16,914 nucleotides of DNA from Ruminiclostridium sp. (GTDB lineage: Bacteria; Bacillota; Clostridia; Oscillospirales; Oscillospiraceae). Shown here piece after piece: positions 1-6,842 of the stretch; position 1 is the stretch's first letter, and each line of letters begins with the position of its first letter. The notes beneath the pieces were generated by a model. That model saw only the letters and a list, made by a program, of their open reading frames with translations, made no database searches and had not been told where the DNA came from. The DNA lies in NCBI GenBank assembly GCA_017560855.1, contig JAFZEB010000142.1:1-16914 (forward strand). Reading direction: 5' to 3'. The translations under genes and the position numbers were made by a program.

Positions 1-579
1 CAGAAAGGGCATGCTGTGGAGGAGGGAGACCCCGTAGGGGTTCTCCGGGCTGGGGCTGTAGGGGGTGAAGAGGAGCAGGTCCTGCCGGGGCAGCACCTCC
101 GTGGTGCCGTCGGGCCGCCGCAGGGCCAGAAGGATGTCCAGTGGAGACCCCTCCTCCTTCACCTCAATGTCGGACACGTTCCCGCAGAGGACGGCGGCGA
201 TCCCCCGCCCGTCCCGGCTGGGAACGATCTCCCCCACCGCCCGTCCGCAGGTGAGCAGGCAGTCCAGGTAGCAGTCCAGAAAGGCCTGGATGCCCCGCTG
301 GTTCCACCCGGCAGGGACGGTCCGCAAAAATTCGTTCAGCGCCCCCTCGGCCCCTTTGTCCTGGCAGGAAACAGAGACCCCGCCAGTGAGCCGGACCAGC
401 TTCAGAATGGCGGCATCCACCACGGGAATGGCCTCCCGGATGGACCGGTAGAGGCTGAACTCCGGCTGGTGGAGGGGGATGTATCCGTCCACCAGCCGGA
501 AGGGATGGCGGTCGGTCTGGCGCATCTGGACCACCGAGGGTCTCACCTCCTCCCGCCGTTCTCGTTTGAATAATGGCAT
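1..579 (-). CDS. Phage portal protein, N-terminal part (runs off the left edge)
   Basis: The minus strand is open for 193 codons from an ATG at 579 and has no stop before the window edge, so the gene is partial. A GGAGGT ribosome site (585-590) sits six bases upstream of the start. The product begins MPLFKRERREEV. It contains IPVVDAAILKLVRL, which resembles the N-terminal region of phage portal proteins of the PBSX/SPP1-like groups, and a later stretch ending in ENPYGVSLLHSM, which matches the portal-family pattern of proline-tyrosine-glycine before a helix. Portals form the dodecameric ring through which DNA enters the capsid. The gene starts 13 bases after the large terminase stop, the standard order terS-terL-portal, which supports the call more than the motifs alone. 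A phage-derived minor head protein is the main alternative. Confidence 0.8.
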   Translation of the reverse strand, partial: MPLFKRERREEVRPSVVQMRQTDRHPFRLVDGYIPLHQPEFSLYRSIREAIPVVDAAILKLVRLTGGVSVSCQDKGAEGALNEFLRTVPAGWNQRGIQAFLDCYLDCLLTCGRAVGEIVPSRDGRGIAAVLCGNVSDIEVKEEGSPLDILLALRRPDGTTEVLPRQDLLLFTPYSPSPENPYGVSLLHSMPFL

Positions 580-592
580 TGTGTACCTCCTT

Positions 593-1843
593 TCATCTCG
601 TTCGCTCCACCACCCCGGCCCAGAAGCCCCCGGCCTCCCCAGCCACGATGGTGGCCACAAAGTACCGGATCTCATCCATGGCGTGGTCGAACTGCTTCTT
701 CACCCGGTCCTTGTCCCCGTCGGACAGATCCCAGCAGTAGGAACCGAACTCCCGGATGGCATCGGCACAGGGGGTGCAGATGACCACCTGCCCGGTCTTC
801 AGGGCGTCGGCAGTGAGACGGATGCCCGACAGGACCTCGTTTTTGGCCTTCTGCACCGGCCACCCCTCCCGGCGCAGGACCTCCAGAAAGGAGGCCGCCG
901 AGGGGTCGGCCACCACCGCCCGGATGTCCCGGCCTCCCGCCAGTTCCCGGAGCCGCTGGGCGTACTCCTGGTCGGTCTGCTGGCGTTTGGCCGCCCGGGC
1001 ATCGTAGTAGTACTCCTTCACCCGGTACCACACCCCGTCGTACTTCCCCCACAGGCCCATGGAGGTGGGGTTCAGGGTGCCGTAGTCGCAGGAGATGACC
1101 CACTCGGCCGCCTCTCCCGCCGGGGGCTCTTTCACTAGGCTCTCGTCGAAGAAGTCGTAGACCAGCCCCTCGGCTGCCGTCCACTCCCCCAGGACGAACC
1201 GGCGGTAGAAGGCCCCCTGAAAGGCCCGCTCATAGCGCTGGCGGGTCTCCTCGGTGAGAGCGGGGTTGTCCTCCATGAAGAACCGCAGGTGGAGGGCCCG
1301 CCGCTCCTGGGCCTTGCAGATCCACTCCTTGTAGAACCAGTGGCCCGGTCCCTCAGGGTTGCAGGAGAACCAGAACCTGGCCCCCGTCACGGAGCATCGG
1401 GCGCAGGCCTGTTCCACAAAGGACCGGGGCATGAGGGCCACCTCATCCAGCAGGACCCCCGCCAGGGTGACCCCCTGGATGAGGGATGCGCTCCCCTCGT
1501 CCTTGCCCCCAAAGAGGTAGAAGGTGTTCTCCCGGCTCCCCAACCGGACCTTCATCCAGTTCCGGGAGACCTTCTCCTCCCAGGTGAAGCCCAGCTCCTC
1601 CAACAGAGGGAGGACGCTGGACAGCAGGTTCCGCCGGACCGACTCGGTGGTCTTGCCGCAGAGGGCGAACTGCTGCCGGTGGAACCGGGCCATGGACCAG
1701 AGGAAGAAGGACAGGCCCAGACAGAGGGTCTTCCCGCTTCGCACCGCCCCGTCACAGATGATGGCATCCATCCCCTGGGTGTCCGCCCCCTGGCGCCACC
1801 AGCCCAGGACCGCCCTCTGCTTGGGGGAAAAGGTCTGGATCAT
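593..1843 (-). CDS. terL: Phage terminase large subunit (packaging ATPase and nuclease)
   Basis: This 416-residue protein is the motor that pumps phage DNA into the procapsid and cuts the concatemer. The ATPase domain fills about the first 215 residues: a Walker A-like loop DGAVRSGKT (31-39), a Walker B GVLLDEVAL (129-137) with D133 and E134, and a coupling-type motif FSCNPEGPGHW (159-169). The nuclease domain follows: acidic residues fitting the RNase H-like fold are D253 in SCDYGTLNP, D313 in VVADPS, and D387/D390 in FDHAMDE. Length is normal for the Terminase_3/PBSX XtmB-like group. The start overlaps the upstream gene's stop as ATGA (1840-1843), implying translational coupling. All key residues are present, so the gene looks intact. 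GC content is like the surrounding genome, which suggests long residence or a phage adapted to this host. Confidence 0.93.
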   Translation of the reverse strand: MIQTFSPKQRAVLGWWRQGADTQGMDAIICDGAVRSGKTLCLGLSFFLWSMARFHRQQFALCGKTTESVRRNLLSSVLPLLEELGFTWEEKVSRNWMKVRLGSRENTFYLFGGKDEGSASLIQGVTLAGVLLDEVALMPRSFVEQACARCSVTGARFWFSCNPEGPGHWFYKEWICKAQERRALHLRFFMEDNPALTEETRQRYERAFQGAFYRRFVLGEWTAAEGLVYDFFDESLVKEPPAGEAAEWVISCDYGTLNPTSMGLWGKYDGVWYRVKEYYYDARAAKRQQTDQEYAQRLRELAGGRDIRAVVADPSAASFLEVLRREGWPVQKAKNEVLSGIRLTADALKTGQVVICTPCADAIREFGSYCWDLSDGDKDRVKKQFDHAMDEIRYFVATIVAGEAGGFWAGVVERTR

Positions 1844-2160
1844 CGTCGGGAGACCAGGTCGGTCTGGACCTCACCGCCCCCGTCCAGGGCCCGGAGGAAG
1901 GCGGCAGGGCCGTCGTTGGCCTCCTCCTTCAGCTGTTCCAGGATTTTTACGAAGATGGCCGCCCGGTCCACGAACTTCATCTCCACCGTGCCGTTGGCGT
2001 TCCGCTTGAACTCGGTGAGGCATCCCAGGTCCAGCCGGGCCAGCTTGTCCCGGTCCTCTTCGGGCAGATAGGCCAGCTTCACCGGGTCGTTGGCCTTCCC
2101 GGCGGCCAGGGCCAGCATCCGCCGGAGGACCTCTTCTCTGCTTACGTTTGTTTCATGCAT
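1840..2160 (-). CDS. Probable phage terminase small subunit
   Basis: The preferred start is the ATG at 2160, giving 106 residues beginning MHETNVSREEVLRRML, because it has a GGAG site eight bases upstream (in AAAGGAGTTTTGCCT). An upstream in-frame ATG at 2220 would add 20 residues, but would place the start inside an inverted repeat and without a good ribosome site. The protein is charged and mostly helical by eye, with no clear catalytic motif. A small terminase subunit, which recognises phage DNA and recruits the large subunit, is inferred from position: it lies directly before terL and overlaps it by four bases. The sequence itself is not one I recognise as a classical helix-turn-helix small terminase, so the function is contextual. 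Confidence 0.6.
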   Translation of the reverse strand: MHETNVSREEVLRRMLALAAGKANDPVKLAYLPEEDRDKLARLDLGCLTEFKRNANGTVEMKFVDRAAIFVKILEQLKEEANDGPAAFLRALDGGGEVQTDLVSRR

Positions 2161-2201
2161 AGGCAAAACTCCTTTCACTAATAGGCGAAAAAACGGGGTT
2201 T

Positions 2202-2221
2202 CGTGTACGCAAACGTACACG
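2202..2221. promoter_or_regulatory. Perfect inverted repeat ahead of the terminase genes
   Basis: CGTGTACG and CGTACACG form a perfect 8-bp inverted repeat around a CAAA spacer, 41 bases upstream of the small terminase start. It is flanked by AT-rich DNA (2223-2245). The symmetry and position fit a repressor or activator operator controlling a phage late operon, or a hairpin in the leader. I could not place a convincing -35/-10 pair around it. Confidence 0.5.
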
Positions 2222-2315
2222 TTTCAAAAAATAATTTTCGGATTGATTTTGCCTGTCCCCACCCGTTCCCTCCTGTCCCGACTTTTCCCTGGAACGCTTT
2301 TGCAAACGAAAGCGC

Positions 2316-2356
2316 AAAAAGCCCGGGGCCGATGCTGTTCTGCATCGGCCCCGGGC
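2316..2356 (-). terminator. Strong intrinsic terminator after the microprotein gene
   Basis: A perfect 15-bp GC-rich stem (2321-2335 with 2342-2356, 6-nt loop) is followed on the minus strand by five U residues (2316-2320). It ends transcription of the small gene at 2371-2475, 15 bases after its stop, and isolates it from the phage operon. Confidence 0.9.
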
Positions 2357-2370
2357 CACATCTTCGCTGT

Positions 2371-2475
2371 TTAGTTGCCAGACTTGGCGGTACCGGAAGA
2401 CTTCCGCTGCTCCTTCTTCTGCTGGCCCTGGCCGGACTGGCTGGAAGAGGACTTGTAATCCTTCTTTTCGTTCAT
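2371..2475 (-). CDS. 34-residue lysine/serine/glutamine-rich microprotein
   Basis: An ATG at 2475 follows an AAAGGAGAG ribosome site with good spacing, and the frame closes with TAA at 2371. The product starts MNEKKDYKSSSSQSGQGQ and ends with TAKSGN. It has no hydrophobic stretch, is strongly basic and of low complexity, and is probably disordered. A complete expression unit surrounds it: a promoter candidate about 30 bases upstream and a 15-bp terminator just downstream. I do not recognise the family. Minor small acid-soluble or core spore proteins have a similar size and composition, and the possible sporulation-type promoter points the same way, but that is inference. A small protein carried by the neighbouring prophage is another option. 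It is too short for most gene callers. Confidence 0.65.
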   Translation of the reverse strand: MNEKKDYKSSSSQSGQGQQKKEQRKSSGTAKSGN

Positions 2476-2506
2476 GCTGCTCTCTCCTTTCTGAAAGGTT
2501 CCTCCC

Positions 2507-2536
2507 TACTATGCCCCTGCCCCCACCTTTCTATAC
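2507..2536 (-). promoter_or_regulatory. Possible SigG/SigF-type promoter of the microprotein gene
   Basis: On the minus strand, GTATA (2532-2536) is followed after 18 bases by CATAGTA (2507-2513). This resembles forespore sigma factor sites as known from Bacillus, with one mismatch in the -10. The expected transcript start lies just upstream of the ribosome site. A vegetative reading, with an extended -10 TGGTATAGA overlapping the same bases, is also possible. Confidence 0.35.
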
Positions 2537-2553
2537 CACCGGAAAGAAATTTG

Positions 2554-2562
2554 TGATATAAT
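2554..2562 (+). promoter_or_regulatory. Extended -10 promoter of the two-component operon
   Basis: TGATATAAT is a perfect extended -10 (TGnTATAAT). The expected -35 position (about 2534-2539) is poor, as is common for extended -10 promoters. It would give a leader of about 70 bases before the response regulator start at 2642. Confidence 0.7.
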
Positions 2563-2641
2563 GCACCCAAACAGCAGATTTGTTCAAACTTTTCTGTTAT
2601 CCTATCCTCAGAACATTCCACAGAAAGAGGTGTTTTTGTAT

Positions 2642-3328
2642 ATGGCAAGAAAGGTTCTCATCGTAGAGGACGACAACAACATCGCCGAACTGGTGAACCT
2701 CTACTTAAAGAAGGAAGGCTACGAAACGATGGTGGCCGACGACGGCGGCAAAGCCCTGGAGTTCTACCGGGCCTTCCGCCCCGACCTGGTCCTGCTGGAC
2801 ATCATGCTCCCCGTCATGGACGGCTGGTCGGTCTGCGCCAAGATCCGGGAGACCGACTCCACCCCCATCATCATGCTCACCGCCAAGGGTGAGACCATCG
2901 ACAAGGTGGCCGGTCTGGAGATGGGTGCCGATGACTACATGGTCAAGCCCTTTGAGATGAAGGAGCTGCTGGCCCGTGTCCACGCCGTCCTCCGCCGCCT
3001 GGGAGACGAGGAGGTCAAGGCCCGCCGCCTGACCTTCGACGGCCTGGTCATCAACCTGGACTCCTACGAACTGGAGGTCAAGGGCACCCGCATCGACACG
3101 CCCCCCAAGGAGCTGGAACTGCTCTTCCACCTGGCCTCCTCCCCCAATCGGGTCTTTACCCGCAACCAGCTGCTGGACGAGGTCTGGGGCTTTGACTACT
3201 TCGGCGACTCCCGCACGGTGGACGTGCACATCAAGCGTCTGCGGGAAAAGCTGGAAGGGGTCAGCGACCAGTGGTCCCTGAAGACCGTCTGGGGCGTGGG
3301 CTACAAGTTTGAGCTCCTGAACGGATAA
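2642..3328 (+). CDS. OmpR-family response regulator
   Basis: This 228-residue DNA-binding regulator receives phosphate from the adjacent kinase. The receiver domain (about 1-120) has the acidic pair D10/D11, phospho-acceptor D53 in LVLLDIMLP, T80 in MLTAKG and K102 in MVKPF. The C-terminal winged helix (about 130-228) shows the typical TPPKELELLFHLASSPNRVF and RTVDVHIKRLREKL segments. The ATG at 2642 is chosen because the receiver fold begins right there (MARKVLIVEDD) and GAGGTG lies nine bases upstream. An in-frame ATG at 2561 lies inside the -10 element and can be excluded. The kinase gene begins 11 bases after the stop. Regulon and signal cannot be read from sequence. Confidence 0.95.
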   Translation: MARKVLIVEDDNNIAELVNLYLKKEGYETMVADDGGKALEFYRAFRPDLVLLDIMLPVMDGWSVCAKIRETDSTPIIMLTAKGETIDKVAGLEMGADDYMVKPFEMKELLARVHAVLRRLGDEEVKARRLTFDGLVINLDSYELEVKGTRIDTPPKELELLFHLASSPNRVFTRNQLLDEVWGFDYFGDSRTVDVHIKRLREKLEGVSDQWSLKTVWGVGYKFELLNG

Positions 3329-3339
3329 GAGGCCCGCCT

Positions 3340-4893
3340 ATGACCGAAAAAGCCCAACAGAAAGCCCAGGCCCAACAGGCCAAGCAGGTCCAGCAGGCCC
3401 GGCAGACCGCTCACCAGAGTGCCCGGCCCAAGCAGACCAGCATGTACACCCGGCAGCTGACCCTCATCATCTGCCTCATCGTCTTCTCCATGACCCTCCT
3501 GGGCACCAGCTTCCTGGCCCTCTCCTTCCGCTACCAGCAGAACGAGAGCCAGAAGGCCGCCGAGCGGAACATCTCCTACATCTCGGCCTACGCCAACTCG
3601 GCCATCAGCGACGGCATGACCCTCTCCAGCCAGAATTTCCGGTCCTACCTGGCCTCGGTGGCCATGATCTCCGACTCCACCATCCTCCTGTGCCAGCCCG
3701 ACGGCCGGATCCTCTACGCCACCGGCACCAACCTGTCGGAGGATTACTCCATCCAGGGGGCCTATGTGCCGGAGTGGGTGGTGGACCAGCTGATCGAGAA
3801 GAATGCCTACAGCGGCACCACCACCTTCAATAACCTTCTGCCCTCGGAGTGCTTCGTCACCGGCGTGCCCATCGTCACCTACACGGTGGACCCCTTCACC
3901 CGGGAGCAGATCACCAGCTCCAGCCCCCTGGGCATCCTCTTCGTGGCCTCGGACGCCACCGCCGCCCTGACCTTCCTGGAAAACACCTTCCAGCTCTTCC
4001 TGGTGACGGCAGCCGCCGTCCTGCTGGTCTCCATCCTCCTGTGCTCGGTGGCCGTTCAGCGGATCATCGACCCCCTGAAGAGCATGAGCAAAGCGGCCAA
4101 CAAGTTCGCCCGGGGGGAGTTTGAGACCCGCTTCACCGAGTACGCCAGCCGCACCGACGAGATCGGCGAGCTGGCCCAGGCCTTCAACGCCATGGCCGAC
4201 TCCCTGGCCCAGGCCGAGCAGAAGCGCAGCGAGTTCGTGGCCAATGTCTCCCACGAGCTCAAGACCCCCATGACCACCATCGCCGGCTTTGCCGAGGGCA
4301 TCCTGGACGGCACCATCCCCCCGGAGAAGGAGCGGGAATCCCTCCAGGTCATCTCCTCGGAGACCCGCCGCCTGTCCCGTCTGGTCCGCCGGATGCTGGA
4401 GCTCTCCCGGCTCCAGTCCTCGGAACGTGTGGCCGCCCAGGAGCAGTTCGACGTGCTGGAGGTCCTCCTGCGGGTCCTGGTGAGCCTGGAGGCCAAGATC
4501 ACCGAGAAGGATCTGGATGTCCAGACCGACCTGCCCGACGGCCCTGTGATGGTCTGGGGCGACCCGGACGCCGTCACCCAGGTGTGCTACAACCTGCTGG
4601 ACAACGCCGTGAAGTTCGCCTCTCCCAAGGGCCTGCTGACCCTGAAGATCACCACCCAGCGAGGCAAGGCCTATATCGCCATCGGCAACCAGGGCGAGAC
4701 CATCCCGCCCCAGCAGCTGACCCATATCTTCGACCGCTTCCACAAGGCCGACGGCTCCCGCTCGGCCCACAAGGAAGGCGTCGGCCTGGGCCTGTATATC
4801 GTGAAAACCATCCTGAACACCTACAAGGAGGACATCACCGTCACCAGCCAGGACGGCTTCACCGAGTTTACCTTCACTCTATCTGAGGTGTAA
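3340..4893 (+). CDS. Membrane sensor histidine kinase
   Basis: This 517-residue kinase partners the upstream regulator. In order: an unusual cytoplasmic tail of about 38 residues very rich in glutamine and alanine; TM1 at about 39-63; an extracytoplasmic sensor of about 150 residues; TM2 at about 215-240; a HAMP linker (about 241-293); the dimerisation/phospho-acceptor helix with H305 in NVSHELKTP; and an ATPase domain with N-box NLLDNAVKF (418-426) and G-box GVGLGLYIVK (480-489). All catalytic elements are present. A GAGG site lies seven bases before the ATG. A downstream start at M35 would remove the Q/A tail but has no clear ribosome site. The sensor domain resembles the fold-poor type found in CssS/ResE-like kinases, so no ligand is proposed. 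Confidence 0.94.
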   Translation: MTEKAQQKAQAQQAKQVQQARQTAHQSARPKQTSMYTRQLTLIICLIVFSMTLLGTSFLALSFRYQQNESQKAAERNISYISAYANSAISDGMTLSSQNFRSYLASVAMISDSTILLCQPDGRILYATGTNLSEDYSIQGAYVPEWVVDQLIEKNAYSGTTTFNNLLPSECFVTGVPIVTYTVDPFTREQITSSSPLGILFVASDATAALTFLENTFQLFLVTAAAVLLVSILLCSVAVQRIIDPLKSMSKAANKFARGEFETRFTEYASRTDEIGELAQAFNAMADSLAQAEQKRSEFVANVSHELKTPMTTIAGFAEGILDGTIPPEKERESLQVISSETRRLSRLVRRMLELSRLQSSERVAAQEQFDVLEVLLRVLVSLEAKITEKDLDVQTDLPDGPVMVWGDPDAVTQVCYNLLDNAVKFASPKGLLTLKITTQRGKAYIAIGNQGETIPPQQLTHIFDRFHKADGSRSAHKEGVGLGLYIVKTILNTYKEDITVTSQDGFTEFTFTLSEV

Positions 4894-4919
4894 AACTCTG
4901 TGGATAACTCCCCACCAGC

Positions 4920-4960
4920 AAAACCCCTTTTGCAGATTTGGCAAAAGGGGTTTTCATTTT
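4920..4960 (+). terminator. Intrinsic terminator after the kinase gene
   Basis: A 14-bp stem (4920-4933 with 4941-4954), loop AGATTTG, is followed by CATTTTT. It lies 27 bases past the kinase stop and closes the two-gene operon. Nothing further is seen between here and about 5060. Confidence 0.88.
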
Positions 4961-5063
4961 TGTCACGACCTTTTTGCAGGAATGACCACCTAATAACCAG
5001 AGAGAATAACCTGATTTTTAATAACTTAGAACCTTGCCCGTTCTCCCTTTGTGATGCGTGGGG

Positions 5064-5094
5064 GATATTTTCTCTCCATCTTCTGCATATCCTT
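5064..5094 (+). promoter_or_regulatory. Possible SigE-type promoter for yabP
   Basis: GATATTTT (5064-5071) and CATATCCTT (5086-5094) resemble the -35 and -10 of the mother-cell factor SigE, which is known to drive yabP in Bacillus subtilis. The -10 matches only partly and the spacing is at the long end. Confidence 0.35.
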
Positions 5095-5125
5095 TCTCAA
5101 GTAAACCAGAAAGGAAGGGATCTCT

Positions 5126-5401
5126 ATGTCCGATCACGAATCTTCCCCCCACCGCCTCCACCTGGAAAACCGCCGCCGCCTCACCATTTCCGGCGTGAAC
5201 AGCGTGGAGAGCTTTGACGAGTCCTCCATCCTTCTCACCACCAGCCAGGGGGCCCTGGCCATCCGGGGGGATGGCCTGCACATTGAAAAACTCAGCCTGG
5301 ACGGAGGCGACCTGCTGGTGGAGGGCCAGGTGGACGCCCTCACCTACGAAGAGGAAGACCCCCGGGGCGGGAGCTTCCTGGCCCGCCTCTTCCGGGCATG
5401 A
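5126..5401 (+). CDS. yabP: Sporulation protein YabP
   Basis: This 91-residue protein matches the YabP/YqfC family: HRLHLENRRRLTISGVNSV near the start, then a beta-rich core with VESFDESSILLTTSQGALAIRG and a LHIEKLSLDGGDLLVEG segment. Length is normal. In Bacillus YabP is needed for spore cortex formation with YabQ and acts in the mother cell. The AAAGGAAGG ribosome site lies just upstream of the ATG. Its stop overlaps the yabQ start as ATGA (5398-5401). The order yabP-yabQ-divIC-S1 protein copies the Bacillus arrangement and supports the assignment. Confidence 0.93.
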   Translation: MSDHESSPHRLHLENRRRLTISGVNSVESFDESSILLTTSQGALAIRGDGLHIEKLSLDGGDLLVEGQVDALTYEEEDPRGGSFLARLFRA

Positions 5402-6084
5402 GTCTGGCCCTCTCCCCCCTCCTGCAGGTTCAGATCTTCCTCCTCTGTCTGTCCCTGGGAGGGGCCCTGGGGCTTCTCTATGACCTGCTCCGCCTGCCCC
5501 GGCTTCTTCTTCCCTTCCCCCCCCTCCGGGGTCTGCTGGACCTCCTCTTCTGGCTGGCGGTCTGCCTGACCCTCTTCCTCACCGCCACCTGCTGGGAGAA
5601 CGGTCAGGTCAGGCTCTACACCCTGGCCGCCCTGGCCCTGGGGGGCGGGTGGTACTTCCTCCTGGTCAGCCCCTTCCTCCGGCGGCTCCTGGACCTGGTC
5701 GTCAGGCCATTCCGCAAAACATTTTTAATCCTCCTGGCCCCGTTGGCGAAAACAGCTCAACAGGTACGTTTTTCTGTAAAAAAAGCCTTTTCTTTTTCCC
5801 CTCCTTGGAGTAAAATATACCATCTAAGACGTGAAAACCCCGGCAAGTCTCCTTGCCCCAGCGAACCAGAAAGGGAGGCGAACCTCAGTGTTTCGCTCAA
5901 AAAAGGTTGGTCTTCTCGGGAGGGTCCTGCTGATCCTGCTTCTGGCTTACATGATCTACTCGCTGATCAGTGTCCGCCAGGAGATCTCCGCCGCCAAGGC
6001 AGAGGTGGAGATCCTGACCGAACAGTTGGCCGAACAGGAACAGTACAACACCGAGCTGTCCAACGCCATCGAAAACCGCGATAA
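5398..6084 (+). CDS. yabQ: Spore cortex membrane protein YabQ (C-terminal end uncertain)
   Basis: The first 120 or so residues are very hydrophobic, with several membrane segments and the family signature GGALGLLYDLLRLPRLL (about 21-37). YabQ is needed for cortex assembly in Bacillus. The start overlaps the yabP stop, so the genes are coupled. The odd part is the end: in this frame no stop occurs until 6084, so the last 66 codons lie out of frame over divIC (5888-6166). That tail is low in hydrophobicity and reads like a shadow of divIC. A run of seven A residues at 5778-5784 lies where the conserved part ends. Both other frames stop soon after it, TAA at 5811 (-1) or 5825 (+1), so a frameshift or slippage there would end the protein near residue 138-143. 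The N-terminal call is firm; the annotated 3' end is not. Confidence 0.8.
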   Translation: MSLALSPLLQVQIFLLCLSLGGALGLLYDLLRLPRLLLPFPPLRGLLDLLFWLAVCLTLFLTATCWENGQVRLYTLAALALGGGWYFLLVSPFLRRLLDLVVRPFRKTFLILLAPLAKTAQQVRFSVKKAFSFSPPWSKIYHLRRENPGKSPCPSEPEREANLSVSLKKGWSSREGPADPASGLHDLLADQCPPGDLRRQGRGGDPDRTVGRTGTVQHRAVQRHRKPR

Positions 6085-6166
6085 CCCCGACTTCGTGGAA
6101 GACATCGCCCGGGAAAAGCTGGGCCTGGTCTCCCCCCACGACCGGGTCTTTTACATCACAGATTAA
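5888..6166 (+). CDS. divIC: Septum formation initiator DivIC/FtsB-like protein (GTG start)
   Basis: A 92-residue bitopic protein: short basic cytoplasmic end (FRSKK), one membrane helix (about 8-27, with GRVLLILLLAYMIYSL), a coiled coil (about 30-62, ISAAKAEVEILTEQLAEQ) and the conserved end FVEDIAREKLGLVSP. FtsB/DivIC links FtsL to FtsQ/DivIB at the division septum. GTG at 5888 is preferred over the ATG at 5831 because GGGAGG (5873-5878) lies nine bases upstream and the extra 19 residues of the longer form are not family-like. It follows yabQ as in Bacillus. It overlaps the open yabQ frame by nearly 200 bases. Confidence 0.9.
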   Translation: MFRSKKVGLLGRVLLILLLAYMIYSLISVRQEISAAKAEVEILTEQLAEQEQYNTELSNAIENRDNPDFVEDIAREKLGLVSPHDRVFYITD

Positions 6167-6203
6167 GAGAGAACACTCTCTTTCCGCTCATGGTATGTGA
6201 GCG
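6165..6203 (+). other. Two short hairpins between divIC and the S1 gene
   Basis: AAGAGAG/CTCTCTT (6165-6171 with 6176-6182, loop AACA) is followed by CGCTCA/TGAGCG (6185-6190 with 6198-6203) and then CTATTTTAA. They may attenuate readthrough or stabilise processed ends. The U-tract is short, so termination would be weak. Confidence 0.4.
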
Positions 6204-6233
6204 CTATTTTAATGAGGAGGATTTTCAGTACAT

Positions 6234-6788
6234 ATGGAAATCAGTGTAGGCGCAATCCTGGAAGGAAACATCAAAAGTATCACCAAATTCGGCGCATTTG
6301 TGTCCCTGCCCGGCGGACGGTCCGGTCTGGTCCACATCTCTGAGATCGCCCACTCCTACGTGGCCGACGTGAAGGACTTCCTGACGGAAGGCCAGGAGGT
6401 CAAGGTAAAGGTCGTGAGCATTGACGAGGCAGGCCGCATCAATCTGTCCATCAAGAAGGCCACACCCCCTCCTCCCCGTCCCCAGAACACCCAGCGGGAC
6501 CGTCAGGGCGGCGGCAACCGCCCCTTCAACAAGGACCGTGAAGGTGCCCCCCGTTTCAACAAGGACCGCGAGGGTGCTCCCCGCTCCAACAACTACAACA
6601 ACGGCCCCCGCCAGGGCGGCGACCGCAATTACCAGCCCCGCAACGCCGCTCCCGCAGCCGCTTCCCAGAACGCAGGCCCCGCTGATTTCGAGGCCCGCCT
6701 GAAGCAGTTCATGCAGATGTCCGACAGCAAGCTGTCTGACCTGCGCATGACCGAAAAGCGCAGCTCCCGCCGCAGCGGCCATCGCTAA
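6234..6788 (+). CDS. yabR: S1-domain RNA-binding protein (YabR-like)
   Basis: The first 75 residues form a single S1 OB-fold: VGAILEGNIKSITKFGAFV, then SGLVHISEIA and EVKVKVVSIDEAGRINLS, all typical of RNA-contacting S1 repeats. The rest (about 76-184) is low-complexity, rich in R, N, G, P and Q, with a tandem near-repeat FNKDREGAPR (about 100-119), and ends in the basic RSSRRSGHR. Bacillus YabR is a single S1-domain protein next to divIC; this gene keeps that place but carries a longer disordered tail, suggesting RNA-rich assemblies or ribosome contact (inference). AGGAGG at 6215-6220 is 13 bases from the ATG, slightly long, but no better start is present. Confidence 0.88.
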   Translation: MEISVGAILEGNIKSITKFGAFVSLPGGRSGLVHISEIAHSYVADVKDFLTEGQEVKVKVVSIDEAGRINLSIKKATPPPPRPQNTQRDRQGGGNRPFNKDREGAPRFNKDREGAPRSNNYNNGPRQGGDRNYQPRNAAPAAASQNAGPADFEARLKQFMQMSDSKLSDLRMTEKRSSRRSGHR

Positions 6789-6795
6789 ACAACAC

Positions 6796-6810
6796 AAAAC
6801 CCGGAAGACC
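6796..6810 (+). repeat. Left arm of a split terminator stem
   Basis: AAAACCCGGAAGACC, eight bases after the S1 gene stop, is the exact reverse complement of 7690-7704. It has no local partner. Together the two arms look like the stem of one intrinsic terminator now separated by the low-GC segment. Confidence 0.75.
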
Positions 6811-6842
6811 AAGGATTCATAGTGCCAAGTAACTATTTTATC

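Noticed and set aside
2561..2641. Longer response-regulator start at 2561
   Set aside because: The ATG lies within the -10 element, so it would not be in the transcript; the receiver fold starts at 2642.
3301..4770. Minus-strand open frame of 489 codons opposite the histidine kinase
   Set aside because: Antisense shadow caused by high-GC third positions; the plus strand has a complete kinase.
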